Part shown: in pieces, positions 29,376 through 37,666 of the stretch
How positions within the stretch are numbered: the stretch's first letter is position 1
Layout: every line of letters begins with the position of its first letter
Assembly (NCBI RefSeq): GCF_002727185.1
Contig: NZ_NIZW01000002.1
Span: 186,001 to 250,000, forward strand
Direction of reading: 5' to 3'
DNA from: Rhodopirellula bahusiensis
GTDB lineage: Bacteria > Planctomycetota > Planctomycetia > Pirellulales > Pirellulaceae
Length of the DNA: 64,000 bases
Program-made: the position numbers and the translations under genes
Notes under the pieces: generated by a model
The model's database searches: none
What the model saw: the letters and a program-made list of their open reading frames with translations, nothing else
Told to the model about the DNA's origin: nothing

Positions 29376-29561
29376 CGGTCCGAAGCTGGTTTGAGTTCCA
29401 CGCGTGAAACTGTTGTCGGCAAACTTTCCGAACGAATTTCCGGAATGACCCGCAAGATCGGAACAGTTTGACACGATACAGGTACTACGCAAATGAATGA
29501 TCCTCTGCGGATTGGTTCAAGTGCGGATTTGCCAAGTCGGAAACCAAGGAAGGTTGCTCGG

Positions 29562-30152
29562 ATGACCAGCAAGATGACCTCAACACTCACTCGTTTCGGG
29601 ACGTTGTGCCTGCTCACCACTGTGGTGATTTCAAGCACAGGTTGCTACGGCCTGGGCGGCAGCAACTACAACTTGGGAATCCTCGGATTTCCAATTCCTG
29701 TGAGCCCGTACTACCAACACAAACAAGAAGAGAAGTTCCACAACAAGGAACGCTACGACCGGGTGCCGATTCTCGGCCCCACCACGTCGGGCGGTCCGCC
29801 AATCGCTTTGGATCCACCAAGCGATGACGAAGTGATGCAAGCACTCGAGCAGGCTCGTCCTGTTCAAGGCGGCATCCCTTTGATCTGGGAAAAGCAACGC
29901 AACGATGTGCGGATCATCAAAGAGAAGATCTCGGACTACATCGATCCGCCGCGTTTCTATCCTTTGATCGGACCGGCTCAGTTGCACCACGCACACTACA
30001 AGTGCACGGTCTACTTCGACGAGTCGACCATCATCGGCTACCCCGTCCCGCACACGCTGCGTGACCGCGAAGCGATTGAGGTCGTCTACATTGACCACAA
30101 CCACTTCCACATGGTTGGCGACGTCGAGCCTTACACGACGCCGAACCTGTAG
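29562..30152 (+). CDS. Lipoprotein of unknown function, 196 residues
   Basis: The start at 29562 is set by the strong ribosome binding site AAGGAAGG at 29546-29553; the frame is open to 29493. The signal sequence LCLLTTVVISSTGC ends in a lipobox with Cys28. The mature part is Pro/Tyr-rich near the start (FPIPVSPYYQHKQEEKF), then has an alpha/beta segment and an end part with VYFDESTIIGYPVP and DREAIEVVYIDHNHFHMVG. No family is recognised. It follows lepA by 186 bp on the same strand and is followed by two hairpins. Confidence 0.75.
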   Translation: MTSKMTSTLTRFGTLCLLTTVVISSTGCYGLGGSNYNLGILGFPIPVSPYYQHKQEEKFHNKERYDRVPILGPTTSGGPPIALDPPSDDEVMQALEQARPVQGGIPLIWEKQRNDVRIIKEKISDYIDPPRFYPLIGPAQLHHAHYKCTVYFDESTIIGYPVPHTLRDREAIEVVYIDHNHFHMVGDVEPYTTPNL

Positions 30153-30166
30153 GGCCGAGCCTACAG
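30147..30166 (+). repeat. Small GTAG hairpin on a stop codon
   Basis: CTGTAGG (30147-30153) pairs perfectly with CCTACAG (30160-30166). The TAG inside the left arm is the stop codon of the lipoprotein gene, as also happens for the repeat at 32343. Confidence 0.45.
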
Positions 30167-30232
30167 CCCGAACAGATCGGGATCGGAACTCCGGATGAAA
30201 CACTCCGGCTGGCAATTGCAGTGAACAAAACG

Positions 30233-30270
30233 ACGGTCCGATGAGCATTTGAGCTCACCGGGCCGTTTGT
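30233..30270 (+). terminator. Terminator after the lipoprotein gene
   Basis: A 14-bp stem pairs 30233-30246 with 30253-30266 (two positions are G-T pairs) around a 6-base loop, then TTGTTCG. The distance to the upstream stop codon is about 80 bp. Confidence 0.7.
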
Positions 30271-30442
30271 TCGTTCAAGCCCGACATCTTTCCCACACCG
30301 CACGGTTTCCCCACGCGATGCGTCTGACTCGCGATGGCGTTGAAAAACCAGAAAAGGTGGCCAGGATTCTTCCCGGAAACGGGGTCGGCGGGTTAGCGTA
30401 TGCGGACTGAAATCACGTCCCGCTCCTCGCGAATCTCTGCAC

Positions 30443-31561
30443 ATGAATTCTGACGAAAACCCTTCTTTGACCAGCGACTCGCCACGTTTTGACGCCGACG
30501 ATTTGGGCACGCCCGAATCCGTGGAGTCAAACCCCACCGCGAATTCGGACGTCTATGACGACGTGCCCGATGACGAGGCCTCCGGCGAAGCTTCCGCCGC
30601 AACCGAGTCGACGTCGGAGACGATGACGGCCGAAATGTTGAACGAAGACGTTTCGGATTTGGCTGACGACGTCGAAGAGCTTTCGGACGAAGTCAACCAA
30701 TTCGCGGTCTCAGCAGTCGCCGCAACGGATGAATCCGCCGATTCGGACGACGCGGATTTGTCGCCTGAATTGTTGGCGTTGCAACAACCCTTCGTCGGTC
30801 GATGGAACGGGTTGGTCAGCACGACGAACTGGGAAAAGGGACGCATCATCAGCCAATGGCGTGCGGCTTTGATCGAAGCTGGTGCTCCTTCGACGGAATA
30901 CTCCGACGAAGCTTGGGCCTCTCGCGTTGGAGGTGTCACAGCACCCCACGTGGGGCGTTTGCGTCGCGTCTTCGATCGTTTCGCTGACGATCAGCCGAAG
31001 TACGAAGGTTTGTACTGGTCGCACTTCTTGGCGGCATTGGACTGGGATGACGCGGCACTTTGGTTGCAAGGAGCCGTGGAAGAGAAGTGGTCGGTTTCGA
31101 ACATGCGAGACAAACGTTGGAAGGCCAACGGCGAAGTCGAGTCGCAACGCCCAACCGCCAGCCAGGTGATGGACGTCGATTTGGACGAAGACCAACCGAT
31201 GAGCGATGCCGAATTGGGCACCGCGCCTGCTCAGGGCGACGACACGACGCGGGACTACGATGGCGACACCGATGGTGTCCAAGGTCCGACGTACGAAGGT
31301 CCTGATTTTGGCGAAGAGGAAGAGCTGAACAAGCTCGGTGAGTCCGGGCGTGAAGAGGGCGAAGCCGGATTGGCGACGGAAACACCGCCGTCACCCTTGC
31401 AACCTTTCGCAGGTTTGCCAGAATTACCCGATGATCTCAGCGACGTCGTGGAACAACTGAAGTTGTCGATCCTGCGGCACAAGTCCGCTGGGTTCAACGA
31501 CGTCTCGCCCGACGTGATCCGCCGCTATCTCGAAGCGGTTGCACTCCTGATTGAATCGTAG
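30443..31561 (+). CDS. Acidic protein of unknown function, 372 residues
   Basis: The first 105 residues and residues about 235-315 are very acidic and low in complexity (DDVPDDEASGEASAATES, GEEEELNKLGESGREEGE) and probably disordered. Between them, residues about 108-225 form a compact part with many Trp and Arg: QPFVGRWNGLVSTTNWEKG, AWASRVGGVTAPHVGRLRRV and EGLYWSHFLAALDWDDAALW, which could be a helical DNA- or protein-binding domain. A short helical end follows. No signal peptide. I do not recognise the family. The next gene, a GT2 transferase, begins right at its stop codon. Confidence 0.75.
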   Translation: MNSDENPSLTSDSPRFDADDLGTPESVESNPTANSDVYDDVPDDEASGEASAATESTSETMTAEMLNEDVSDLADDVEELSDEVNQFAVSAVAATDESADSDDADLSPELLALQQPFVGRWNGLVSTTNWEKGRIISQWRAALIEAGAPSTEYSDEAWASRVGGVTAPHVGRLRRVFDRFADDQPKYEGLYWSHFLAALDWDDAALWLQGAVEEKWSVSNMRDKRWKANGEVESQRPTASQVMDVDLDEDQPMSDAELGTAPAQGDDTTRDYDGDTDGVQGPTYEGPDFGEEEELNKLGESGREEGEAGLATETPPSPLQPFAGLPELPDDLSDVVEQLKLSILRHKSAGFNDVSPDVIRRYLEAVALLIES

Positions 31562-31563
31562 CC

Positions 31564-32346
31564 ATCGACACGACTTCTGAAATCGCCAACGAAACCGAAT
31601 CGCATTCCGTTGCCTCTGACCTCGCGTCGGGGCAACGGATTTTAGTTGGAATCTGCACCTACAACGAAGCCGCCAACGTCAAAACGATGTTGACGAAGAT
31701 TCGCGAGGCTCTTCCAGATGCGGATTGTTTGGTCGTCGATGATGACTCGCCCGACGGGACCGCGGAAATCGCGCGACGGTACGCGGAGGAGTCCGGTGCC
31801 GGTGAATCGATCCTTGTGAAAGTTCGCAAGGACGAGCGAGGATTGGGGGGCGCCATTCGCGCGGCGATGCAGACCGCAATCGATGGGCAGTACGATTTGT
31901 TTTGCAATATGGACGCGGATCTCAGTCACGACCCAGCCGATTTGCCGCGGTTGGTGTCGACATGTTTGAAGGAGAACGCCGACGTTGTCGTTGGGTCGCG
32001 TTACATCGAAGGCGGCGCGATCGTCGGTTGGCCGTGGCGTCGCAAGGTGATGAGCGGCCTGATCAACGGGTTCACCCGAAAGTTGTTGCGGTTGCCGGTG
32101 CGTGACGCGAGCGGTTCGTACCGTTGCTATCGTGTGCGCTGTTTGGCTGGGTTGGATCCACCTCGCAATCCAAGTGATGGGTACGCGTTCATCCAAGAGG
32201 TTTTGCTGCGGCTTCATCGCGATGGAGCGAAGTGCGTCGAGGTTCCGATCACGTTCACCGAACGAGTTCACGGCACCAGCAAGCTGAATCTGAGAGAGGC
32301 GGTCCGAAGCAGCTTGACCGTGTTCCGATTGTTGGCCGCTCGGTAG
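31564..32346 (+). CDS. Polyprenyl-phosphate mannosyltransferase-like GT2, no standard start codon
   Basis: The product resembles dolichol-phosphate mannose synthase: ILVGICTYNEAANVKTML (first strand and nucleotide site), CLVVDDDSPDGTAEIARR, MDADLSHDPADLP (DxD metal site) and the VPITFTERVHGTSKLN end block. It would load a sugar from a nucleotide donor onto a polyprenyl phosphate, as donor for GT-C enzymes like that at 2094-3818. The frame opens at 31555 after a TGA, and no ATG, GTG, TTG or CTG occurs before the ATG at 31687, which would cut off the first strand. ATC at 31564 is given here as a possible start; see the findings. No membrane segment at the C-terminus. Confidence 0.82.
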   Translation: MDTTSEIANETESHSVASDLASGQRILVGICTYNEAANVKTMLTKIREALPDADCLVVDDDSPDGTAEIARRYAEESGAGESILVKVRKDERGLGGAIRAAMQTAIDGQYDLFCNMDADLSHDPADLPRLVSTCLKENADVVVGSRYIEGGAIVGWPWRRKVMSGLINGFTRKLLRLPVRDASGSYRCYRVRCLAGLDPPRNPSDGYAFIQEVLLRLHRDGAKCVEVPITFTERVHGTSKLNLREAVRSSLTVFRLLAAR

Positions 32347-32433
32347 GCCATGTCTCACATGGCGACCGCTACCTAACCGTAGCCGGATTCGCCAAGAATT
32401 CGGTCTGTAGGCCATGTCTCACATGGCGACCGC
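32343..32433 (+). repeat. Three GTAG hairpins in a row
   Basis: Two identical 27-base copies (32343-32369 and 32407-32433) have GTAG and then GCCATGT/ACATGGC arms with a CTC loop. Between them a third GTAG (32379-32382) precedes CCGGATTC/GAATTCGG arms with one mismatch. The TAG of the first copy is the stop codon of the GT2 gene. Confidence 0.75.
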
Positions 32434-32560
32434 GCCGATGCTTTGGAACAAAGCGAGATGTGTTCTCAGATCGGTATGGCCTTGAGGTCGTGTCTGATTT
32501 GGAACGCGAAGATTGTCAGGTGGGACCTGACCTACGCGACGGCGGTCTGGATTTCGGGGA

Positions 32561-34243
32561 TCAAATTTGCGCAACCGCTTGCGCGGCCCGGCGTCCGTGG
32601 TCGAAGGCTTCTTCGAACAAGGCAACGCCGCTGAGGTCCGACGCGGCAAAGTGGATGTTGCCGATCGATTGGCTGGCTCGCGTTCGAAGCGGATTGGAAC
32701 GGCTGCCAACGGTGGGCTGGATCATCGCGTGGCCCCAGACCATGACATCCATCGCTTCGATGTGTTCGCGAATGTTGGGATGCATGATTTCAAGATCGCT
32801 GCAAACGACTTCCGCGGCTTCTTCCCAGCTGAGAGTCATCAACTCCGTGCGAGTCAGTGCGGTGTCGTGGGTCGTCAACGCTTGGTACCACGTCAACACG
32901 GTTCCGCCGTGATCGCTTCCAGTTTGATGGCCCGCGTTGACGTATCCCAACGAAGCGGACTGGTAGCGAACGTTGTCCCAGCACATTGCGGGTTCGTTTT
33001 CCTTCGGTCGATCTCTGAGCACGATATTCGCAACCAACCAACTTCCGTACTGAAACGACTGAGCCATCTCGATGCGGTTTTGTTTGACTTCGCCAAGTGA
33101 ATCAGGCAGCAAACGGCACGCGATGAATTGCGGGACCGCGAGGATCACCGAGTCGGCGGTGACGTTGGATCGTTTTTGCGTTTGAGTGTTCAATGCGCTT
33201 AGCGAGAGCGTGCCAGAATCAAGTTCGCTCATTGAAAGGACTGCTTGATCCGTTTCGATTCGGTCGCCGATTTTCCGCACCAATTGATCGACCAGAAAGC
33301 AGTTGCCTTCGGGCCACGTCAGCACGGGAGCGGACTCGGTCGATTGCGAAGGATCGAGCATGCGCGAAGCGAAGTAAAAAATTCCGGCCCAGGCACTCGT
33401 CTGGTCGGCTCGCAAACCGTAGTCATCGCGGCAAGAGTGATCGACCAACCAAAGCAATCGCGGCGAATCAAATTCGCGAGACTGCATCCACTGGGACATC
33501 GACAATTGATCCAGTGCTAGGCTCTCGGGATCGTCACTCGCCCGCGAAGTCGGCAGAACGAACCAAGGTTTGTCGTTTGCGTCTCGCGTCTGCGCAAAGT
33601 CGGACATCTCCTTTTGGAATCGTTCGACTTGCGAGATGTCTTCGGTGGTCGCGTCACCCATCGGCAACAAACCATATTGCCAACGTCCGTTCGCCCATAC
33701 GCGTTCTTCGGGATCACGGCAAAGCATCTGCTCGGCCGCTGCTCCGCTTTCATCGAGGACGCCGCACTCGCGAAGGAAGTTTCGCAGCGGTTCGTTGTGA
33801 GTGCCCGGGAGCGGCAAGTAGTGGGCTCCCCAGGGAGCACGCAGAGAACCGAACGAGTCCGATTGGTACTGGGTGCTTCGCGAAGTTCCGCCGGGTGTCG
33901 ATTCCAATTCGAGAATGAGAAAATCGTCGATGCCCGATTTCAGCAGTTCGTAACCAGCCGCCAGTCCCGCGACTCCGCCGCCGATAATCACGCAGCGAGC
34001 GTGCCGGATGTCTGCGTTTGGATTTTCTGCGTCGGAAGCCGAGGCAAATCGCTCGGCGGTTGGGACTCGTAAACGATGCCCAACGTCGCGGTTGGGCGTG
34101 AGCACGGAACCGGTGAAAGGCAGTGCACCAGACCATCGCGATGAAAGTGAATTGCAACCCAGGCAGGCGAGCGTTCCTGCGCCGAGCACCGAAGACAGCA
34201 GATCACGACGTGTGTAGCGAAGTCTTCGGGGTTGGAAATTCAT
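32561..34243 (-). CDS. Tat-exported FAD-dependent amine-oxidase-like protein
   Basis: ATG at 34243 gives 560 residues. A twin-arginine signal (YTRRDLLSSVLGAGTLACLGC) ends in a possible lipobox Cys, so the protein may be a folded, lipid-anchored periplasmic enzyme. The FAD fold starts with CVIIGGGVAGLAAGYELL, then LELESTPGGTSRS, as in the monoamine oxidase / phytoene desaturase group; the C-terminal block is GNIHFAASDLSGVALFEEAF. Substrate unknown. The ATG overlaps the TGA of the upstream antiporter gene (ATGA at 34240-34243), so the two are translated together. A longer in-frame start at 34354 lies inside the antiporter gene and is not preferred. Confidence 0.83.
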   Translation of the reverse strand: MNFQPRRLRYTRRDLLSSVLGAGTLACLGCNSLSSRWSGALPFTGSVLTPNRDVGHRLRVPTAERFASASDAENPNADIRHARCVIIGGGVAGLAAGYELLKSGIDDFLILELESTPGGTSRSTQYQSDSFGSLRAPWGAHYLPLPGTHNEPLRNFLRECGVLDESGAAAEQMLCRDPEERVWANGRWQYGLLPMGDATTEDISQVERFQKEMSDFAQTRDANDKPWFVLPTSRASDDPESLALDQLSMSQWMQSREFDSPRLLWLVDHSCRDDYGLRADQTSAWAGIFYFASRMLDPSQSTESAPVLTWPEGNCFLVDQLVRKIGDRIETDQAVLSMSELDSGTLSLSALNTQTQKRSNVTADSVILAVPQFIACRLLPDSLGEVKQNRIEMAQSFQYGSWLVANIVLRDRPKENEPAMCWDNVRYQSASLGYVNAGHQTGSDHGGTVLTWYQALTTHDTALTRTELMTLSWEEAAEVVCSDLEIMHPNIREHIEAMDVMVWGHAMIQPTVGSRSNPLRTRASQSIGNIHFAASDLSGVALFEEAFDHGRRAAQAVAQI

Positions 34244-35241
34244 CCGAAGGCTCCGTTTGTCTTCAATAAGTAGCCGACGTAGCCGCAGTAGATCAGGATC
34301 ATCAGCACGCCTTCCCACCGCGCGATCGTTCGGCCCGTGCGATAGAGCACCCAACTCAAAATCGCGGCGATCACCATCAACGGCATGTCGAGCCCCATGA
34401 TTTCGGGAGCAACGTTCAGACCACTGGGGGCGATCACGGAGGTGATGCCGAGCACGGCGACGATGTTGAGCGTCGTGCTGCCGACGGCATTGCCAATCGC
34501 GATTCCGCGTTCTCCTTTGATGGTCGCAGCCACGGAAGTGACCAGCTCAGGCAGCGATGTTCCCGCCGACACAATGGTCAATCCAATGACCAGTTCCGAC
34601 ACACCCAGGATACGAGCCATGGAAACCGCACCATCGACGAACAGGTCGCATCCGAAGACCAGGGCAGCAACACCGGCACTCAGCAGGATGAGTTGCCAGA
34701 TGATGACAGCGACTCGTCGACCCAACGTTTGAGCGGCTTCTTCCACGATCTCCGGAGACAATAGGTCGTCGCCGATGGGTTGTTCGCCCGACTTCTTTCC
34801 CAGTCGGTATGAAATTGCGAAGTAGCCAACCATGATCAGGATCAACCCGATTCCGTCCAACCGACCGATGATTCCGTTCAAGGATGCGACCAACATCGCG
34901 AGGCATGCGGAGATCATCACAGGAACGTCGAATCGCGTGATCTGGCGATCGACCGGAAGAGGCGCAAACAGGGCGCTGAAGCCGACGATCATCAACATGT
35001 TGAACAGGTTGCTGCCGACGACGTTGCCGATCGTGATGTCGGCTTGTCCGCGAAGGGCGGTCGTGAAAGAGACGGCCATTTCAGGAGCGCTAGTGCCGAG
35101 CGACACGACCGTCAGTCCCACGAACAGTGGACTGAGCTTCGCCGCGATCGCCAAACGGGACGCGCCGCGAACGACCCACTCGCCTCCGACTAAGAGGAGG
35201 AGGACGCCGCCGAGAATCTGTAGTGCAATGATGCCATTCAT
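34240..35241 (-). CDS. Calcium/sodium antiporter, CaCA family (YrbG-like)
   Basis: The product of about 333 residues is a ten-helix membrane protein made of two inverted halves. The alpha repeats are GLTVVSLGTSAPEMAVS with IGNVVGSNLFN in the first half and GLTIVSAGTSLPELVTS with IAIGNAVGSTTLN in the second; the Glu in each (APE, LPE) is a cation ligand. It exchanges Na+ for Ca2+ across the inner membrane. I prefer the ATG at 35241 since the one at 35259 overlaps a terminator hairpin. The gene overlaps the start of the FAD oxidoreductase. Confidence 0.93.
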   Translation of the reverse strand: MNGIIALQILGGVLLLLVGGEWVVRGASRLAIAAKLSPLFVGLTVVSLGTSAPEMAVSFTTALRGQADITIGNVVGSNLFNMLMIVGFSALFAPLPVDRQITRFDVPVMISACLAMLVASLNGIIGRLDGIGLILIMVGYFAISYRLGKKSGEQPIGDDLLSPEIVEEAAQTLGRRVAVIIWQLILLSAGVAALVFGCDLFVDGAVSMARILGVSELVIGLTIVSAGTSLPELVTSVAATIKGERGIAIGNAVGSTTLNIVAVLGITSVIAPSGLNVAPEIMGLDMPLMVIAAILSWVLYRTGRTIARWEGVLMILIYCGYVGYLLKTNGAFG

Positions 35242-35256
35242 GCGCCCGAAAATAGA

Positions 35257-35293
35257 CAAGCGTGCCGTCTCGCAACAGGAGACGACACGCTTG
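35257..35293 (-). terminator. Terminator after the Gly/Tyr-rich protein gene
   Basis: CAAGCGTG (35257-35264) pairs with CACGCTTG (35286-35293) and GTCTC (35267-35271) with GAGAC (35279-35283), with a 2-by-2 mismatch between. Read on the minus strand TCTATTTTCG follows. It separates the Gly/Tyr-rich gene from the antiporter operon. Confidence 0.75.
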
Positions 35294-35382
35294 AAAGTTG
35301 TTTCGGTGATCCAGAACGAGAATCACACGTCAGAATGGATTGGCTCGTGCGTCAGGCGATGACACCTCAAGCCAAATGCGAA

Positions 35383-35763
35383 TCAATGGTGACCGCGGTG
35401 ACCACGACCATGTCGACCGTAGTGCAGGTCGTAGTGACCTGGTTGATAGTGGTAGTGGTTTCCGTGAGGAACCAAGGTTGGCGCGTGGTAATCGTAGTGG
35501 GGGCGAGCGTAGCCGCGGTAGCCGGATGAATAGCGGCCTGAGTAGACAGCCGGTCCGAAGGCTCGGTGCCCGTTGTTGTAGTAGCTGCCATAGCGGCTTC
35601 CGTAGCGACTGCTGTATCGGCTTGGCCCATAGTTGCCATAGCTGAAACCGCCGGTTCCGATGCTGAGCGAAAAGCCTTGCGCGTTTGCTTCAGGGGCGTC
35701 GCCCATGAAGGTAGCTGCGACGGCGAGAACCGGGACGGCGATCCATTTGGTCAATCGAGACAT
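35383..35763 (-). CDS. Small secreted Gly/Tyr/Arg/His-rich protein
   Basis: ATG at 35763 is preceded by AAGGAG, the best ribosome binding site in the window, which settles the start. The 126-residue product has a signal peptide (WIAVPVLAVAATFMGDAPEANAQ) and a mature part of short repeats rich in Gly, Tyr, Ser, Arg and His (YSSRYGSRYGSYYNNG, ending YGRHGRGHRGHH). This composition suits a cell-wall or matrix structural protein, perhaps cross-linked through Tyr or metal-binding through His; this is inference. The strong ribosome binding site hints at high expression. Confidence 0.82.
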   Translation of the reverse strand: MSRLTKWIAVPVLAVAATFMGDAPEANAQGFSLSIGTGGFSYGNYGPSRYSSRYGSRYGSYYNNGHRAFGPAVYSGRYSSGYRGYARPHYDYHAPTLVPHGNHYHYQPGHYDLHYGRHGRGHRGHH

Positions 35764-36056
35764 TGTTTTTTTCTCCTTAGAAAACTTGTTCCGCCGCGTG
35801 ATGCCGCCTTGGCATCGGTTCACAAGTCGCGTGAAACTCATTTCGAAGGAGATCTATCGCAAGCCAGGGGCCAAACGATGCCAAAATGTCACGGAATGCG
35901 GTTTTGAGCAGAAAACGCCGGTTTTCCAACACAAAATTCAAGTGCCGAGCGAATTCAGAAGAGAGTCAATCGCTCGATGTGTCGTCTTTTTGATGTCGTG
36001 TCAGGTTGCAAGTTGAGACGGCTCGGCACCCGAGTGGGGATGCCGGTGGGCTCGTT

Positions 36057-36332
36057 CTAGCGACCCAGCCATGGCATTGCGTCAGCGCTCAAGCGATCGC
36101 GGACCGGCCCGGGCAGTGGTTGTTGGTAGCTGGGCGGACGACTGCCCTGGTCATTCGGTCCGATATCGGTCAGCGGGTAAGGATCGTGAACCACCGCGTT
36201 GGCTTGTTGTTGGTTCATCGTTCCCGGTGCAGGCAAGAACCCACGACCACGGCAACCAGTGGACAAGCTAGCGAGAAGGACCAGCGAGGACACGCCGGCG
36301 AGCGAGCATACGCGCAGGGAGGAGTTGCGCAT
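36057..36332 (-). CDS. Small lipoprotein, 91 residues
   Basis: ATG at 36332 gives a signal sequence (CSLAGVSSLVLLASLSTGC) with lipobox Cys27, then a proline- and glutamine-rich tail of about 64 residues (GPNDQGSRPPSYQQPLPG) ending MPWLGR. No family is recognised. The frame is open to 36362. It lies between two other small exported proteins on the same strand; a 6-bp inverted repeat GTCACT/AGTGAC at 36422-36438, about 90 bp upstream, could be an operator. Confidence 0.7.
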   Translation of the reverse strand: MRNSSLRVCSLAGVSSLVLLASLSTGCRGRGFLPAPGTMNQQQANAVVHDPYPLTDIGPNDQGSRPPSYQQPLPGPVRDRLSADAMPWLGR

Positions 36333-36601
36333 GGGATCGGTCCTGACAAATACGAGATACACGGATTGGGAGGGCGGCGTTGCCGGGGAGGGTTGGGAAG
36401 AGCAAGCTGCCGGCGAGTCACGTCACTGAATGAGTGACACTACAGCAATTCATCGAACGATCGCGATGCCGCCTGGAAGGGTTCCCGTCCGGCGACGCGA
36501 AAAGGGCGGACGGCGGGTTGGATTGATCCGGTCGATTCCGGTTGAAACGTTTATTCGAATGCGACGTCAACGGGCGGACGGATGCGTGCCTCGTCGATCA
36601 C

Positions 36602-37621
36602 TCAGAACGAGAAGTATCGCAACCAGTTTCGGAAGCCTTGGCCGGGAACATAGGCAACGGGTTGGCCCCAAAGCCCAGGTCCGACTTGAACGGCATTGGT
36701 GCCTTGGCCGAAGTCAATCAACGCACCGGCCGGACCTGCGGGAAGCGTGGTGGATCCGACGGGCGGAACCGTGGCAAGGCCTGGGTAGACGCTGGCGGGT
36801 ATCGCAGCAGGGGCAGCAATCTGCGCTGGTGGTGCGGTGTAGTTGACCGGGGCGACTCCGCCGGGTGATGCACAACCTTGGCCGTACCCATAACCCGAAT
36901 ACGGGCTCATCGCGGAGTACTCACTGGGTTGAGTGATTAATGCGCAATTGCTCATCGTAGCGAAACCACCGTTGCTCAATTGTGGTGGCGGAACGGGAGC
37001 GTAGTCGGATGGCGGTGGTCCGATTTGGTTCGGCACGAAAGTTGGGTTCCCGCCCAGGACATCGTTTGGAACCGTATTGGGTTGAGGCAACGATCGACCT
37101 TGCGAAAAGCTATCACCGCGAAGTGAGTTGCTGGGATCGACGGTGCCGGGAACTGCGACGCTTCCGTTGGGTTGCAGTGTTCCGTGCGGAGGCCCAGCGA
37201 TCGGCGGCGCCGTGTTGTTCATCGGAGGAACGCCAAACGATGGCTGCGTCGGAACCGGTTGGGATTCCGTTGGTGGCGTGAAGGTTTGTGGGCCGCCAAT
37301 GTCGCCGGGCAACGCGAATCCGCCCGACTGCATCGCTACTTGCCGAACGTTCGGATCGTAGTTTCGCGATCCATTGGCCTGTGCTTGCGGCGATCGGTAA
37401 GAGGTCGGTGTGATGGTTGTGCTTTGGGCGGCACGCTGACGCCGAGCGGTTTCGGTCTGGTCGACGGCACTCGGGGAACCAATCGGACGAAACGGCAATG
37501 CTTGCTGGGCCCAAGACGTTTCAGGCGAGACGAGCGTCGATCCACCGGCAAGCACGAAGATGGCGACGAGGAGCCGCCGAGCGTGCTTGGGTCGCGAAAC
37601 GTTGGTCAGATTGCGGTTCAT
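36602..37621 (-). CDS. Proline-rich secreted protein, 339 residues
   Basis: ATG at 37621 gives a signal peptide (LLVAIFVLAGGSTLVSPETSWAQQ) and a long mature region rich in Pro, Gly, Asn, Gln and Thr with low complexity (PPTESQPVPTQPSFGVPP, NQIGPPPSDYAPVPPPQL). The last 25 residues are different: VQVGPGLWGQPVAYVPGQGF then NWLRYFSF, a compact aromatic end with a final Phe that may be a sorting or assembly signal. Family unknown. It is divergent from the radical SAM gene, 45 bp apart, so the two promoters overlap. Confidence 0.75.
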   Translation of the reverse strand: MNRNLTNVSRPKHARRLLVAIFVLAGGSTLVSPETSWAQQALPFRPIGSPSAVDQTETARRQRAAQSTTITPTSYRSPQAQANGSRNYDPNVRQVAMQSGGFALPGDIGGPQTFTPPTESQPVPTQPSFGVPPMNNTAPPIAGPPHGTLQPNGSVAVPGTVDPSNSLRGDSFSQGRSLPQPNTVPNDVLGGNPTFVPNQIGPPPSDYAPVPPPQLSNGGFATMSNCALITQPSEYSAMSPYSGYGYGQGCASPGGVAPVNYTAPPAQIAAPAAIPASVYPGLATVPPVGSTTLPAGPAGALIDFGQGTNAVQVGPGLWGQPVAYVPGQGFRNWLRYFSF

Positions 37622-37666
37622 GGTATCCCGTTCGTAAAAGCGTGATCTTGTTGGGGGTATCAATCT

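Noticed and set aside
34250-34290. GTAGCCGACGTAG sequence resembling the REP core
   Set aside because: It lies in the last codons of the antiporter gene and lacks the second half of the palindrome.
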